From Candidatus Kinetoplastibacterium blastocrithidii (ex Strigomonas culicis) (GTDB lineage: Bacteria > Pseudomonadota > Gammaproteobacteria > Burkholderiales > Burkholderiaceae_B), in contig NC_019814.1 in the NCBI RefSeq assembly GCF_000319245.1, positions 186,001 to 250,000 on the forward strand: 64,000 nucleotides of DNA, read 5' to 3'. Positions 10,031 through 18,467 of the stretch are shown one piece after another (positions within the stretch are counted from its first letter, which is position 1; each line of letters begins with the position of its first letter). The position numbers were made by a program, and so were the translations under genes. The notes beneath the pieces were generated by a model. That model was not told where the DNA came from. It searched no databases and saw nothing but the letters and a program-made list of their open reading frames with translations.

Positions 10031-10705
10031 TCATTCATATAAATTAGTAGCACGAGAAAAGGCATCTATAATTGGTTGTAACGATGCCACGTTGTTTTTA
10101 AGTGATGCTTGATTAACTATAAGTCTAGAGGATATAGGTATTATATCTTCTACTACTACTAAACCGTTGGCTTTAAGTGTGTCTCCAGTCGAAACTATAT
10201 CCACAATAGCATCAGCAAGACCAACTAGAGGTGCCAGTTCCATTGATCCATATAGTTTTATTAAATCTATGTGTACTCCTTTTGCTGCAAAGTGCTCTCT
10301 GGCAGATCTAATATATTTTGTAGCCACACGCAATCTAGATCCTTGCTTAACAGCATCTTTATAATTAAAATCTTGTCGTACAGCAACAGCTAGGCGACAT
10401 CTAGCTATATTTAAGTTTATTGGCTGATATAAGCCACCAGGTTGTTGCGCAGAGTGTTCTATAAGTATATCTTTACCGGCAATTCCTATATCTGCTGCGC
10501 CGTATTGTACATAAGTAGGGACATCTGATGCTCTCAGTATTAATATTCTTAAATTGGGATCGCTAGTCTGTATTATTAGTTTCCGAGATTTCTCAGGGTT
10601 GTCATTAACTTTTATACCTGCTTCTGCTAAAAGTGGCATTGTATCTTCAAAAATTCGTCCTTTTGATAAAGCCAATGTGATGCTCTTGTTCACAATTTTC
10701 TTCAT
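10031..10705 (-). CDS. hisG: ATP phosphoribosyltransferase catalytic subunit, short form
   Basis: HisG catalyses the committed step of histidine synthesis, from ATP and PRPP to PR-ATP. At 224 residues this is the short form: the catalytic bilobal domain ([18 protein letters not shown], then [10 protein letters not shown], and the PRPP loop [15 protein letters not shown]) without the C-terminal regulatory domain. Short HisG needs HisZ, a histidyl-tRNA-synthetase-like subunit, for activity and feedback inhibition. hisZ is not in this window. Its start overlaps the murA stop by 4 bp, so it is probably read through from murA. Confidence 0.96.
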   Translation of the reverse strand: MKKIVNKSITLALSKGRIFEDTMPLLAEAGIKVNDNPEKSRKLIIQTSDPNLRILILRASDVPTYVQYGAADIGIAGKDILIEHSAQQPGGLYQPINLNIARCRLAVAVRQDFNYKDAVKQGSRLRVATKYIRSAREHFAAKGVHIDLIKLYGSMELAPLVGLADAIVDIVSTGDTLKANGLVVVEDIIPISSRLIVNQASLKNNVASLQPIIDAFSRATNLYE

Positions 10706-11979
10706 TCATCATTCCTATTTGTAGCTCGTTTAATGTTAGCTCCTAGCTTTTGAAGTTTTACCTCAATGTTTTCATAACCGCGATCCAGATGATAGATTTG
10801 TTCTATAGTTGTCTTACCTTGAGCAACCAGTCCAGCTATAACTAGACTTGCTGATGCTCTTAGATCCGTAGCTCTTACAGTTGCTCCAGAAAGAAAGTCT
10901 ACCCCACGAACTGTAGCAGAATTTCCATTAATTGTTATATCTGCTCCTAATCTATTGAGTTCTTGTACATGAAGATATCTATTTTCAAATATATTTTCAA
11001 CTATCATTGACGTTCCATATGATACACAGTTTAGCGCCATAAATTGTGCTTGCATATCAGTTGCTAATCCAGGATACTCACAAGTGACAATGTTTACAGA
11101 TTTTGGTTTCTTGTTCATGCTGCATAGTAAACTACCATTGTCTTGTTTTACAGAAACCCCAGATAGTCTTATTTTATCTATAGTAGCTAACATGTCATAT
11201 GGATTAACACCATTTATTCTTATATTACCACCTGTAGCAGCTAGAGCGCACAAAAAAGTACCTGCTTCTATCCTATCTGGTAGTATTCTATGATTTGCTC
11301 CATATAATTTGTCAACTCCATTTATAACTATTCTACTCGTTCCGTGTCCTTTTATATTAGCTCCCATTTTTATTAGCATATTAGACAGATCTACTATTTC
11401 TGGTTCGCATGCAGCATTTTCTATAATAGTTTCGCCTTCTGCAAGAGTTGCTGCCATAATGATATTTTCTGTTCCGGTAACTGTCACTATATCTGGACGA
11501 ACTATAGTCCCTTTAAGTTTCTTTGCTTTTGCAATAACAAAACCATGTTCTACTCTTATATCAGCTCCTAATGCAGATAAGCATTTTATATGCTGATCTA
11601 TAGGCCTCTGTCCTATAGCACATCCTCCAGGCATACTAACAATAGCTTCCCCAAATCTGGTTAAAAGCGGACCTAGAACTAAAATAGATGCCCTCATTGT
11701 TTTCACTAGTTCGTAAGGAGCTTTTAGATTATCTATTTTATTTGACATTATAGATACTTTGTTTGGACCATTCTTTTCTGTTATTGATCCAAGCTTACTA
11801 AGTAACTTGATAGTTGTAGAAACATCATTAAGATCCGGCAAATTACTCAGTGAAATTGTTTCTGATGTTAGTAATCCAGCACATAAAATTGGTAATGCAG
11901 CATTCTTTGCGCCAGAGATGTTAACATCCCCTTCAAGTTGTGAGCCACCTATGATTTGTAATTCTTCCATTGAAGCCAT
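10702..11979 (-). CDS. murA: UDP-N-acetylglucosamine 1-carboxyvinyltransferase
   Basis: MurA starts peptidoglycan synthesis by adding enolpyruvate to UDP-GlcNAc. The 425 residues have the substrate-site Lys25-Asn26 in SGAKNAALP and the catalytic loop [10 protein letters not shown] with Cys120, the fosfomycin target. The two-domain repeat is visible to the C-terminal [16 protein letters not shown] nearby internal ATG gives MEELQIIGG, three residues shorter, and could be the real start. Cell-wall precursor synthesis is retained along with glmU and glmS. It heads the his transcript. Confidence 0.97.
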   Translation of the reverse strand: MASMEELQIIGGSQLEGDVNISGAKNAALPILCAGLLTSETISLSNLPDLNDVSTTIKLLSKLGSITEKNGPNKVSIMSNKIDNLKAPYELVKTMRASILVLGPLLTRFGEAIVSMPGGCAIGQRPIDQHIKCLSALGADIRVEHGFVIAKAKKLKGTIVRPDIVTVTGTENIIMAATLAEGETIIENAACEPEIVDLSNMLIKMGANIKGHGTSRIVINGVDKLYGANHRILPDRIEAGTFLCALAATGGNIRINGVNPYDMLATIDKIRLSGVSVKQDNGSLLCSMNKKPKSVNIVTCEYPGLATDMQAQFMALNCVSYGTSMIVENIFENRYLHVQELNRLGADITINGNSATVRGVDFLSGATVRATDLRASASLVIAGLVAQGKTTIEQIYHLDRGYENIEVKLQKLGANIKRATNRNDE

Positions 11980-12065
11980 AATAAATATTGTAAGTTGATA
12001 ATTCGTAATCCTAATGTTGAAAAAAATAACTGATTCTATAATCTATATATTATATTTTTATTTTA

Positions 12066-12884
12066 TTATGACCTTAATTTATAACCAGTAGACATAAGAC
12101 GCAAAGCAAAAAGGGATAAAGATATAAGAACGGATATTACTATTGCGAGGCTAATATATGGGGATACATCAGATTTTTCAAAAAAACCATAACGAAAACC
12201 ATCTATCATATAGAACATAGGGTTACAATACGATATTCTTTGCCAAAATTCTGGTAACGTTTGGACTGAATAAAATACCCCTGACAGAAAAGTAGAAGGA
12301 ACTATTAAAAAATTTTGAAACATGGCTAACTGGTCATACTTTTCAGAACATATTCCAGCAATCATTCCAATAACGCTCATTATGCTACATGTTAGTAAAG
12401 CAAATACCATTACCCATAGATAATTTACAGCACCTAAAGGATTAATGGAAATTGAAAAAAGCCATACGAAAAACCCGACAGTTAGTCCTCTAGCAACTGC
12501 TGCTAGTACATAGGCAAAGAATATTTCTATATGGGACATTGGAGATAGCAGCATGAATATAATGCTTCCAGTAACCCTGCTTTGGATTAGTGATGAAGAT
12601 GTATTAGAAAAAGAGTTTTGCATCATACTCATGGCTATTAGACCTGGAATTATAAAACTAGTATAATGTATGCTGTCAAAAGCTAATCTATCTTGTAATA
12701 TTTGACTAAATACCAATAGATATAAAAGTGACGTTGTAACAGGTGCAGCTACAGTCTGAAAAAATACTTTATAGAAACGTAATATTTCTTTTTTCAACAA
12801 TGTAAAGAAACCTATCATATTCTTTCTTTGATTTGATAGCACATATTGGTTCTTATTGTTGTTTAATTTAAATTCCATAAGCAT
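12066..12884 (-). CDS. ABC-2 type exporter permease (YadH-like)
   Basis: This 272-residue protein has an N-terminal cytoplasmic stretch and about six hydrophobic segments. FFQTVAAPVTTSLLYLLVFS leads the first, and the ABC-2 signature region IVPSTFLSGVFYSVQTLP lies near residue 200. It pairs with the ATPase gene 12 bp upstream. In Alcaligenaceae this pair sits beside the mla operon. The substrate is unknown; related pairs are annotated as multidrug or envelope-lipid exporters, without proof here. Confidence 0.88.
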   Translation of the reverse strand: MLMEFKLNNNKNQYVLSNQRKNMIGFFTLLKKEILRFYKVFFQTVAAPVTTSLLYLLVFSQILQDRLAFDSIHYTSFIIPGLIAMSMMQNSFSNTSSSLIQSRVTGSIIFMLLSPMSHIEIFFAYVLAAVARGLTVGFFVWLFSISINPLGAVNYLWVMVFALLTCSIMSVIGMIAGICSEKYDQLAMFQNFLIVPSTFLSGVFYSVQTLPEFWQRISYCNPMFYMIDGFRYGFFEKSDVSPYISLAIVISVLISLSLFALRLMSTGYKLRS

Positions 12885-12896
12885 CCCATAACTATA

Positions 12897-13664
12897 TTAT
12901 AGTTCTTTATTGAAAGAGGATAATTCATTGCAATTAATAATATTCACAAAGGCTTCTTCAAGATTTTTTCCTCCAAATCTTGACGTTAAATTTTTTGTTT
13001 CATCTAGCGCTATTAAATCTCCAGATTTTAGTATAGCAATACGATTACACATTTCCTCAGCTTCTTCAATATAATGCGTAGTTAATAAAATAGTATGTCC
13101 TTCTTTATTTAGACGTGATATAAATTTCCATAATGTGTGACGTAGGCCTATATCAACACCAGCAGTTGGTTCATCTAATACTATTATAGGAGGGCGATGT
13201 ACTAGCGCTTGTGCTATCAGCACTCTTCTTTTCATTCCTCCTGATAATGATCTCATATCATGATCTGCTTTATCAGAAAGGGACAGGTTATCAAGCAACT
13301 CTTCTATCCATAAGTCATTTGATTTTATACCAAAATATCCTGATTGTATAAACAGTGTTTCTCTTACCGTAAAGAAGGGGTCGTATACTAATTCTTGTGG
13401 AACAGTGCCTATTAAATTTCTTGCTTTACGATAATCTCTTACAACATCATGACCATATATCTTTACTTTACCGGAGGTTGGAAAAGAAAGACCTGACAAT
13501 ATAGAAATAAGGCTAGTCTTTCCAGCGCCATTTTGTCCAAGAAGCCCGAAAAATTCCCCAGGTTTTATTTGTAAATTAATATTATTTAAAGCCTTAGTCG
13601 GCTTGTAAGATTTATTTTTTAGTGTGTAAGTTTTACACAATTGTTCTATAGATATTGAAAACAT
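12897..13664 (-). CDS. ABC transporter ATP-binding protein (YadG-like)
   Basis: The nucleotide-binding subunit of the exporter, 255 residues. The P-loop is GQNGAGKT at 43-50, the Q-loop falls near VPQELVYD, the signature is LSGGMKRR, and Walker B with catalytic Glu is PIIVLDEPTAGVD followed by the switch His in TTHYIEEAEEM. It lies between mlaC and the permease gene, all leftward, and is probably transcribed with them. The substrate cannot be read from the sequence. Confidence 0.9.
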   Translation of the reverse strand: MFSISIEQLCKTYTLKNKSYKPTKALNNINLQIKPGEFFGLLGQNGAGKTSLISILSGLSFPTSGKVKIYGHDVVRDYRKARNLIGTVPQELVYDPFFTVRETLFIQSGYFGIKSNDLWIEELLDNLSLSDKADHDMRSLSGGMKRRVLIAQALVHRPPIIVLDEPTAGVDIGLRHTLWKFISRLNKEGHTILLTTHYIEEAEEMCNRIAILKSGDLIALDETKNLTSRFGGKNLEEAFVNIINCNELSSFNKEL

Positions 13665-13684
13665 ATAATTTTTAAAATAGAGGA

Positions 13685-14320
13685 TTATTTATGAATTTTA
13701 TCTAATTTTTCTATAAGTGTATCTATACCATTGCTATGGATTTCGTTATTAAATTGATTTCGATAACTTTCTATTAGCCACATTCCTTCTATGCTTACAT
13801 CATAAATTTTCCAAGTATTACCATGTCTTGTTAGCCTGTAGTTTATTTGTATTTGTTTTCCATTGCTTTGCTGTACAAACGATTTTATTATGGCATCATT
13901 AGATTTTGCTTCTCCTCGATATGGCAATACTTTTATTTTTGTGTTCTTTGAAATTAAACTAAAAGCGCTCCTATATGTTTTAACCAAAGTATTGCGAAAT
14001 ACTTTTATTAATGCTTTTCTCTGTTCATCAGTAGCTATTTTCCAGTGTTTGCCTGCTGTAAGTTTAGTGGTTTTAAAAAAATCCACATGAGGTAGTATAT
14101 AGTTATCAACTACTACATTAATGCTATCTAAATCCATTCTACCTGATTCTATTGTTTTTTGAATTTCTATCAAAGCAAGGTTTGTAACATTTGTTATAAA
14201 ATTATCAGGATTGTTAACATTACCTGCCTGTGCATAGGTTGTATTAGGGAATAACATTACTGAAATAAGATATAAGAAAAATACTGTTTTTTTTATATCA
14301 TTACCTAATGAAATATACAT
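13685..14320 (-). CDS. mlaC: Periplasmic phospholipid-binding protein MlaC (Ttg2D family)
   Basis: MlaC ferries phospholipids across the periplasm between the outer-membrane MlaA complex and inner-membrane MlaFED. The 211-residue protein has a signal peptide (basic start, hydrophobic FFLYLISVMLF, cleavage likely after TYA). The Ttg2 domain is visible: KHWKIATDEQRKALIKVFRNTLVKTYRSA and WKIYDVSIEGMWLIESYRNQF, the latter a strongly conserved pattern. It follows mlaA in the operon. Confidence 0.93.
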   Translation of the reverse strand: MYISLGNDIKKTVFFLYLISVMLFPNTTYAQAGNVNNPDNFITNVTNLALIEIQKTIESGRMDLDSINVVVDNYILPHVDFFKTTKLTAGKHWKIATDEQRKALIKVFRNTLVKTYRSAFSLISKNTKIKVLPYRGEAKSNDAIIKSFVQQSNGKQIQINYRLTRHGNTWKIYDVSIEGMWLIESYRNQFNNEIHSNGIDTLIEKLDKIHK

Positions 14321-14352
14321 ATTGTAATTTTCCTTTTAGCTAAATTTTTTGT

Positions 14353-15105
14353 TCAGTCTTCATAATCTGGCACTCTTGTATCATCTTTGTCTTGATTTGC
14401 GATAGCTCTTTTACCCATATATGAGTCTCTTGTTAGTGTATATGGGTCGATTGCAATAGTATTGAGCAAGTCTGTCGCATATAAAAGATTCATTCTTGCG
14501 TCTAATATTACTAGGGAAGCAAAACCTATCTTGCAATATCTGCTGCAAGGTATTATTTTTACAGGGCTTGATAATAGATCACAGAAACTTCCTATGCTAT
14601 CACGTAGATTACTAGGACCAATTAATGGTAATACAATATATGGTCCAGGTTTAATTCCCCAAATGGCCAAGGTTGTTCCAAAGTCATTTGGTATTCTCAT
14701 TGCCCCGGTCTTAGAGGCAACATCAAAACATCCTCCTATCCCCATAGTTGTATTAAACATAAATCTTCCTAATGTATTAATAGCATCATGGCAGTTGCCT
14801 TGAAGTATACTATTCAAAGCAGAGGTTATACTATCAGCATTATCTAATGCGTTATGTATACAATCCCTTATAGTCTCTGGAATTATTAATCTATAGCAGT
14901 TAGCTAGTGGAATAAGAACTGAATTATCAATATCTTGATTAATTTTAAAAAAAACTCTGTTTGTTTTTTCTGCATAGTCAGCTTTAAACTCATTTTTCTG
15001 GTTATGACTGAATGCACTGCAAGCTGATAGTATAAAACAAGAGAATATTATAATTAATGCAAAGACATTTATGCTATTCGTTGAATTTTTATTTTGTATA
15101 AACAT
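14353..15105 (-). CDS. mlaA: Outer-membrane lipoprotein MlaA (VacJ)
   Basis: MlaA is the ring-shaped outer-membrane lipoprotein that removes misplaced phospholipids from the outer leaflet. The 250 residues begin with a lipoprotein signal ending in the lipobox LSAC. The VacJ signature follows: NRVFFKINQDIDNSVLIPLA, GRFMFNTTMGIGGCFDVASK, FGTTLAIWGIKPGPYIVLPLIGPSNLRDSIG. It is embedded between mlaD and mlaC. Confidence 0.94.
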   Translation of the reverse strand: MFIQNKNSTNSINVFALIIIFSCFILSACSAFSHNQKNEFKADYAEKTNRVFFKINQDIDNSVLIPLANCYRLIIPETIRDCIHNALDNADSITSALNSILQGNCHDAINTLGRFMFNTTMGIGGCFDVASKTGAMRIPNDFGTTLAIWGIKPGPYIVLPLIGPSNLRDSIGSFCDLLSSPVKIIPCSRYCKIGFASLVILDARMNLLYATDLLNTIAIDPYTLTRDSYMGKRAIANQDKDDTRVPDYED

Positions 15106-15113
15106 ATTGTTTA

Positions 15114-15617
15114 TTAATACTCAAACTGTTCAGGATCATTTATAATAGACATGCCAATTATGTTTTTTTCACCAGAACTATATAATAATTTACTCATTAA
15201 CTGTTCCATAGATATGAAGCCCTGAGTATATACTATACATTCTAAATTTTTAATATATTCTTCTTCATTACCAGGGCTAATGTCTATATATTGTTCGCCA
15301 AGTAATCCAGATGTTAGTATTGATGCAGAAGTATCTATAGGCAGTAAATATTTCTTATCTATGTTCATAGTAACGCTAGCTAGGAATGATTTTGTGTCAA
15401 GTGATACATTTTTTACACGGCCGATGGTTACACCAGCACTTTTTACTTGTGAGTTGATTTTTAAAGATCCAACGTTATCAAAATTAGCCTTAACTATGTA
15501 GGTAGATGCGAATGGTTTGTTCCTTAAATTATTTGTTTGTAGAACAAGAAAGAACAAAGATGCAATTCCTACAACAACAAACAAGCCAACCAAAAGTTCA
15601 GTTTTAGAGTTCATCAT
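15114..15617 (-). CDS. mlaD: Phospholipid transport MCE-domain protein MlaD
   Basis: MlaD forms the periplasmic hexameric ring on the MlaFE transporter. The 167 residues comprise one N-terminal membrane helix (LLVGLFVVVGIASLFFLVL) and a single MCE domain with YIVKANFDNVGSLKINSQVKSAGVTIGRV and LLGEQYIDISPG. The C-terminal tail is short. It lies 10 bp after mlaE. Confidence 0.94.
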   Translation of the reverse strand: MMNSKTELLVGLFVVVGIASLFFLVLQTNNLRNKPFASTYIVKANFDNVGSLKINSQVKSAGVTIGRVKNVSLDTKSFLASVTMNIDKKYLLPIDTSASILTSGLLGEQYIDISPGNEEEYIKNLECIVYTQGFISMEQLMSKLLYSSGEKNIIGMSIINDPEQFEY

Positions 15618-15627
15618 AATTTAAAAG

Positions 15628-16407
15628 TTAGTTTACGAATAGTATAGAGGTCATAAAAAAATCTAATAGAAACACAGTTAGAGATCCGTTCACAACTGTC
15701 CTGGTTATAGCTCTTGATATACCATCAGGAGTAGGGTTGCATTGCCATCCTTCATTTAATGAAATTGCAACGGTTGACAGACCGAAAACCAAACTCTTGA
15801 ATATAGTTCCGCATACGATATCAGAATATATATCAAATCCGCATTGAATTTGAGACCAAAAAAGACCAGAATCTATACCAACGACTATTGCTCCAACAAG
15901 CCAGCTTCCAATAATACCAGTTGTTGAGAATATTATAGCTAACACTGGCATTGATAATATTCCAGCCCAAAAACGTGGTGCTAGAATCCTTTCTACTGGA
16001 TCAATTGCCATTATTTCCATTGCTAGTATCTGTTCTCCAGCTTTCATTAATCCTATCTCGGCTGTCATTGATGTCCCTGCTCTACCAGCAAAAAGAAGAG
16101 CTGTAACTACAGGGCCTAATTCTCTTGTTAATGATACAGTAACCATTAAACCAAGAGTATCTTCTGCACTAAACTTACTAAGCATCAGATAACCTTGAAG
16201 TCCCAGAACAAAGCCTACAAATAAACCAGAAATGGAGATTATTAAAACAGAATTATTACCGATAAGATAAATTTGATCTACAACTAGACTTCTTCTTTTA
16301 TTTGTTAAATCACTTCTAATGACTATTTTACATAGTAGGCAACACAATCTTCCTGTGTTTAAAGTAAATTCATAAACACGATTTAGAATATTATTTAGTT
16401 GAATCAT
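15628..16407 (-). CDS. mlaE: Phospholipid transport permease MlaE
   Basis: MlaE is the inner-membrane permease of the Mla complex. I chose the ATG at 16405-16407, which overlaps the mlaF stop as ATGA; an upstream ATG at 16434 would add nine residues inside mlaF. The 259 residues show the MlaE/YrbE family pattern VGLVLGLQ-like GFVLGLQGY, TRELGPVVTALLFAGRAGTSMTAEIG, MKAGEQILAMEIMAIDPVERILAPRFWAG. About five hydrophobic segments are visible. Confidence 0.94.
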   Translation of the reverse strand: MIQLNNILNRVYEFTLNTGRLCCLLCKIVIRSDLTNKRRSLVVDQIYLIGNNSVLIISISGLFVGFVLGLQGYLMLSKFSAEDTLGLMVTVSLTRELGPVVTALLFAGRAGTSMTAEIGLMKAGEQILAMEIMAIDPVERILAPRFWAGILSMPVLAIIFSTTGIIGSWLVGAIVVGIDSGLFWSQIQCGFDIYSDIVCGTIFKSLVFGLSTVAISLNEGWQCNPTPDGISRAITRTVVNGSLTVFLLDFFMTSILFVN

Positions 16408-17225
16408 ATTTGTTGCCTTAGCTTTAACAGCCATTCTTTAAAATCATATGTTTCAGGGTGGTTAAATGGTACTGGTCCTGTTGGAGCTCCGTTTATAAAT
16501 TGTTTAACAAAGGGATCTTCTGATCTAGACAATGATTCTGGTGATCCTGATGCTATGATGGATCCATTTCCAATTATATTGATAGTATCTGCTATCCTAA
16601 ATGATTCTTGCATTTCATGTGTTATTAGTATAGAGGCACATTGTAAAGTGTTAGATAGTTCTTTTATTAGTTTAGCTATTACTCCCATTGAAATTGGGTC
16701 TAGTCCAGAAAATGGTTCGTCATACAACATAATCCATGGATCTAATGCAATCGCTCTTGCTAAAGCTACTCTTTTTGCCATCCCTCCTGACAGGGTTGTT
16801 ACAGGCATATGAGCCGCTGCTTTTAAGCCAACAGAATCAAGTTTTTCTAAAACAATTTTTATTATCTCTTCGATGGGTATTTTTGTAAGTTCTATTAAAG
16901 GAAATGCTACATTATCAAATACGTTTAAATCAGTGAATAGGGCTCCATGCTGGAATAATACACCCATTTTGCTTCTTAAGTTTTTAAGATCCTTGTCTTG
17001 CAGTAATCTTATGTCTTGGTCGAATATTTTTACCTTTCCATTGATAATTGGTATTTGATTTGTAATTGATTTAAATAAGGTAGTTTTTCCTGACCCAGAG
17101 CCTCCCATTATAGCAACAATCTCTTTTTTTCGCACATCCATAGAGATATTGTTTAATATGATTGATTCTCCATAGCCAACTGTTAAGTCTTGTATGGATA
17201 ATATAACATCATTATCTTTTTTCAT
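16404..17225 (-). CDS. mlaF: Phospholipid transport ATPase MlaF
   Basis: MlaF powers the MlaFEDB complex. The 273 residues show the P-loop GGSGSGKT (41-48), the Q-loop GVLFQHGALF, signature LSGGMAKRVALARA, and Walker B LYDEPFSGLDP. The C-terminal extension (PVPFNHPETYDFKEWLLKLR) is typical of MlaF and packs against the neighbouring subunit. It is the first gene of the operon and diverges from rpoH across 285 bp. An mlaB-like STAS gene is not present in the cluster. Confidence 0.94.
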   Translation of the reverse strand: MKKDNDVILSIQDLTVGYGESIILNNISMDVRKKEIVAIMGGSGSGKTTLFKSITNQIPIINGKVKIFDQDIRLLQDKDLKNLRSKMGVLFQHGALFTDLNVFDNVAFPLIELTKIPIEEIIKIVLEKLDSVGLKAAAHMPVTTLSGGMAKRVALARAIALDPWIMLYDEPFSGLDPISMGVIAKLIKELSNTLQCASILITHEMQESFRIADTINIIGNGSIIASGSPESLSRSEDPFVKQFINGAPTGPVPFNHPETYDFKEWLLKLRQQI

Positions 17226-17510
17226 AAAAATCTTTAACTAACAAGGTTGATACTATCATGCATAATTAACACTATATAATCAACATCTCAAGCTTATAAT
17301 AGCAGATTGAAATTAGTATCTATTAATTAATTTTTGCAAACTCTGTATAAATAATGTATCCTAACCAGCTGTGTCTGGTGTTCATTTATAATAGATTTTG
17401 AATATATGTAGATTGTAAAAAAACCTACTGAGAGGTACAATATTACACTACATTCATGGTATTAGGTAATTTTATAGTTATAATTTTTTAGTTATTCTAG
17501 AGGTGTGATT

Positions 17511-18398
17511 ATGACTGGATCTAAAGGTGGCTTTTTAACACATTCTTCTAGCACCTCAGTAGTCTTGGATTCTTTCAGTCTTAGCGGTGTTGGAACTATA
17601 GAATCATATATTGCTAATGCTAACAGAATGCCTGTTCTTTCAGCTGATCGTGAAGTGGAGCTAGCACGTTGTTTAAGAGATACTGGTGATTTAGGAGCTG
17701 CCAAAGAACTGGTACTTTCACATTTGCGTTTGGTAATATCGATAGCAAGGCAATATTTAGGATATGGTTTGCCTCATGCTGACTTAATACAGGAAGGTAA
17801 TATTGGATTGATGAAGGCTATAAGGCGATTTGACCCCGAAAGAGGAGTCCGTCTTATGTCATTTGCAGTTCATTGGATAAAAGCAGAAATTCATGAATTC
17901 GTTATAAGAAATTGGCGCTTGGTAAAAATTGCTACCACGAAAGCTCAACGTAAGATATTTTTTAACTTGCGTAGCATGCGTTCTAATGGTAATTACCTTG
18001 ATTCAGCTCAGATAGATAAAATAGCAAGTAGCCTAAATGTTCGTTGTGAAGATATAAGAGAGATGGAGATCCGTCTTTCTGGATCCGATATTCCTATAGA
18101 GTCTAGAGAAGATGACGATGATGGCTATTATCCTGCTGAATATTTATTTGATTCTAAGGATGAGCCAGATAATATCTTAAATAAGCGAGATTACGATCTT
18201 ATGCAATCTACTGGTTTAAAAAAAGCGTTAGAAGTTTTAGATGGTCGCTCGCGCAAAATAGTTGAATCGCGCTGGTTACAGGATGAATCTAATCATACTT
18301 TACAAGAGTTGGCAGATGAATTTGGAATATCAGCTGAAAGGGTTCGTCAAATAGAATCAGCTGCTATGAAAAAAATGAAAAAATTCTTGTTAAAATGA
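17511..18398 (+). CDS. rpoH: RNA polymerase heat-shock sigma factor sigma-32
   Basis: RpoH directs RNA polymerase to chaperone and protease genes. The 295 residues have sigma region 2 (LRLVISIARQYLGYG, HADLIQEGNIGLMKAIRRFD, MSFAVHWIKAEIHEF). The RpoH box (QRKIFFNLR) separates this factor from other group-3 sigmas. Region 4.2 is LQELADEFGISAERVRQIESAAM. I chose the ATG at 17511, preceded by AGAGGTG; a GTG two codons upstream overlaps that ribosome-binding site. The neighbouring mla operon is divergent. Confidence 0.96.
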   Translation: MTGSKGGFLTHSSSTSVVLDSFSLSGVGTIESYIANANRMPVLSADREVELARCLRDTGDLGAAKELVLSHLRLVISIARQYLGYGLPHADLIQEGNIGLMKAIRRFDPERGVRLMSFAVHWIKAEIHEFVIRNWRLVKIATTKAQRKIFFNLRSMRSNGNYLDSAQIDKIASSLNVRCEDIREMEIRLSGSDIPIESREDDDDGYYPAEYLFDSKDEPDNILNKRDYDLMQSTGLKKALEVLDGRSRKIVESRWLQDESNHTLQELADEFGISAERVRQIESAAMKKMKKFLLK

Positions 18399-18467
18399 TG
18401 TGTGTTTTATCTAATTTCTAATTCAGTAATAATTCATTTATACATTTATAGTTAGGAAGCTTAGTTC

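Noticed and set aside
17334-17379. A possible rpoH promoter (TTGCAA, 17 bp, TATCCT) and a 5-bp inverted repeat ACCAG/CTGGT just after it.
   Set aside because: Both hexamers match only four of six positions and the stem is short; in AT-rich DNA this is not above chance.
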